DNA of 14,425 bases, taken from CABQCM01 sp965145485 (GTDB lineage: Bacteria > Bacillota > Clostridia > Oscillospirales > Acutalibacteraceae). Location: positions 1 through 14,425 of the forward strand of contig CBCTCU010000054.1 in the NCBI GenBank assembly GCA_965145485.1, read 5' to 3'. Positions 13,839 through 14,425 of the stretch are shown in pieces. Under the pieces are notes generated by a model, which ran no database searches, was not told where the DNA came from, and saw nothing but the letters and a program-made list of their open reading frames with translations. Positions within the stretch are counted from its first letter, which is position 1, and each line of letters starts with the position of its first letter. Made by a program: the position numbers and the translations under genes.

Positions 13839-13949
13839 ATGACGGAGGAGGTTCCCGAACAAGAGGGGGACCTCAAAAACCCGCCCGGAACCGGCCATGG
13901 CGGTCCGCTGCCTCGGGACGGCGTCGCGGCCCTGGCACACCATACATAA
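13839..13949 (+). CDS. Candidate 36-residue small protein directly after the membrane protein
   Basis: The ATG follows the membrane protein's TGA with no gap (TGAATG), and GAGGG lies five bases upstream, so reinitiation by the same ribosome is plausible. The product begins MTEEVPEQEGDLKNPPGTG, is hydrophilic and rich in glycine and proline, and has no recognised domain. Third codon positions are mostly G or C, like the neighbouring genes, but that is weak evidence at this length. It could also be 3' untranslated sequence. Confidence 0.3.
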   Translation: MTEEVPEQEGDLKNPPGTGHGGPLPRDGVAALAHHT

Positions 13950-14060
13950 AAATACAGACAAGAACTGGTTTGGGTGTTGATTAGGGCGTGTTGCCCCTCA
14001 GCCGCATGCGTTGTGAACAGCGGCTCGTCAAAACAGCGCGGTGATAAAAGAATGGATGAA

Positions 14061-14092
14061 AGGGCGGTCTGACGGCCGCCCTGTTGTTTTTT
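14061..14092 (+). terminator. Strong intrinsic terminator closing the membrane protein unit
   Basis: AGGGCGGTC (14061-14069) pairs with GGCCGCCCT (14074-14082) around a TGAC tetraloop, nine pairs with one G-T, and is followed by GTTGTTTTTT. It is the clearest Rho-independent terminator in the window and lies 222 bases after the membrane protein stop. An AGCCGC/GCGGCT hairpin (about 13999-14026) lies between. Confidence 0.85.
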
Positions 14093-14425
14093 GAATATCC
14101 TGTTTCTTTCACCGGCACGGCGGCTAAAGCCTTTGTGCCGGGGGACGTCGCCTGCGCCGGGGAGCGGCTGGCAGCCCTTTCCTGTGGCTTTCATAACGGC
14201 CAAAGCGGGCCTTGCGTTCGCACCAGCTGCTTGGCCTTCAGCGGCAGCGGAGCTAAGAAGCGCAAACGGGAATAGGGATATAGCATTGGAGGCTTTATGA
14301 TAAAGGCGCGCCTTGGCCTGCGATGAAATGTAGCGCATGGAGAAAGGAAAGGTACCGTAAGACGCAAAGGGATAAGGTAGAATAAGTTTCGCAAAAAGAA
14401 AAAGACAAGGTTTGCAGACCACTGG
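14093..14425. other. Right-end gap with two long hairpins, no supported gene
   Basis: CCGGCAC (14112-14118) pairs with GTGCCGG (14135-14141) around an inner GGC-TAAA-GCC. GGCCAA (14198-14203) pairs with TTGGCC (14231-14236). The last 140 bases become richer in A and may be the leader of a gene beyond the window. Two tiny overlapping frames (14297-14326 and 14323-14385) are not called. Confidence 0.4.

Noticed and set aside
14361..14377. GACGCAAAGGGATAAGG, reminiscent of a c-di-GMP riboswitch core
   Set aside because: The paired stems, GNRA loop and second conserved segment of the GEMM class are not present, and the window ends too soon to test.
14297..14385. Two overlapping tiny frames (9 and 20 codons) after GGAGG
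   Set aside because: Too short to support. The second is simply basic residues from A-rich DNA.
13805..14422. 205-codon minus-strand frame at the right end
   Set aside because: It runs through the strong plus-strand terminator at 14061-14092 and the mini-ORF. The composition (Ser/Pro/Ala patches) is not protein-like and I recognise no domain.

Overview
The window is high-GC DNA (around 60% by eye) from a low-copy bacterial chromosome. Strong purine-rich Shine-Dalgarno (SD) sites, sigma-A type promoters, a TTG start, a type I-beta DAHP synthase, a MATE transporter and a small propeller-like lipoprotein all suggest a Gram-positive anaerobe of class Clostridia, perhaps a gut Oscillospirales or Christensenellales relative. 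That placement is an inference; no rRNA is present to prove it. Nine full-length genes lie on the plus strand and cover only about 72% of the window. I see no tRNA, rRNA, CRISPR array, transposase or phage gene.

Layout. 1-523: a truncated XRE-type regulator on the minus strand, its promoter, a triple GGTTGAT half-site cluster and a near-consensus promoter for the next gene. 524-3053: a MATE efflux transporter and a lipoprotein of unknown role. 3054-3688: a long, hairpin-rich gap with a candidate structured RNA. 3689-4699: aroF, the first step of aromatic amino acid synthesis. 5134-6807: an acyl-CoA synthetase with its own promoter. 7030-9169: a sugar phosphate isomerase/epimerase-like TIM barrel followed by a phosphomannose-isomerase-like bicupin, probably one carbohydrate unit. 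9599-10795: a GT4 glycosyltransferase. 10796-11149: a gap holding a decayed duplicate of the start of the next gene. 11150-12544: cca, the tRNA 3'-end CCA-adding enzyme. 12545-13082: another hairpin-rich gap ending in an intrinsic terminator. 13006-13949: a four-helix membrane protein flanked by two short ORFs that touch or overlap it. A strong intrinsic terminator lies at 14061-14092. The last 330 bases have no recognisable gene.

The genes are mostly single transcription units with housekeeping or metabolic roles. No recognised novel defence or biosynthetic system is present. The most unusual material is in the gaps. Two adjacent genes, the isomerase and the cupin, each have a structured ribosome-binding site: one has a hairpin between SD and start codon, the other an 11-base perfect anti-SD that can switch partners. 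Other notable points are the structured RNA candidate before aroF, the cca fragment duplication, a 26-codon Cys-rich ORF sharing ATGA with the membrane protein gene, and repeated GGCCGGC-type hairpins after stop codons.
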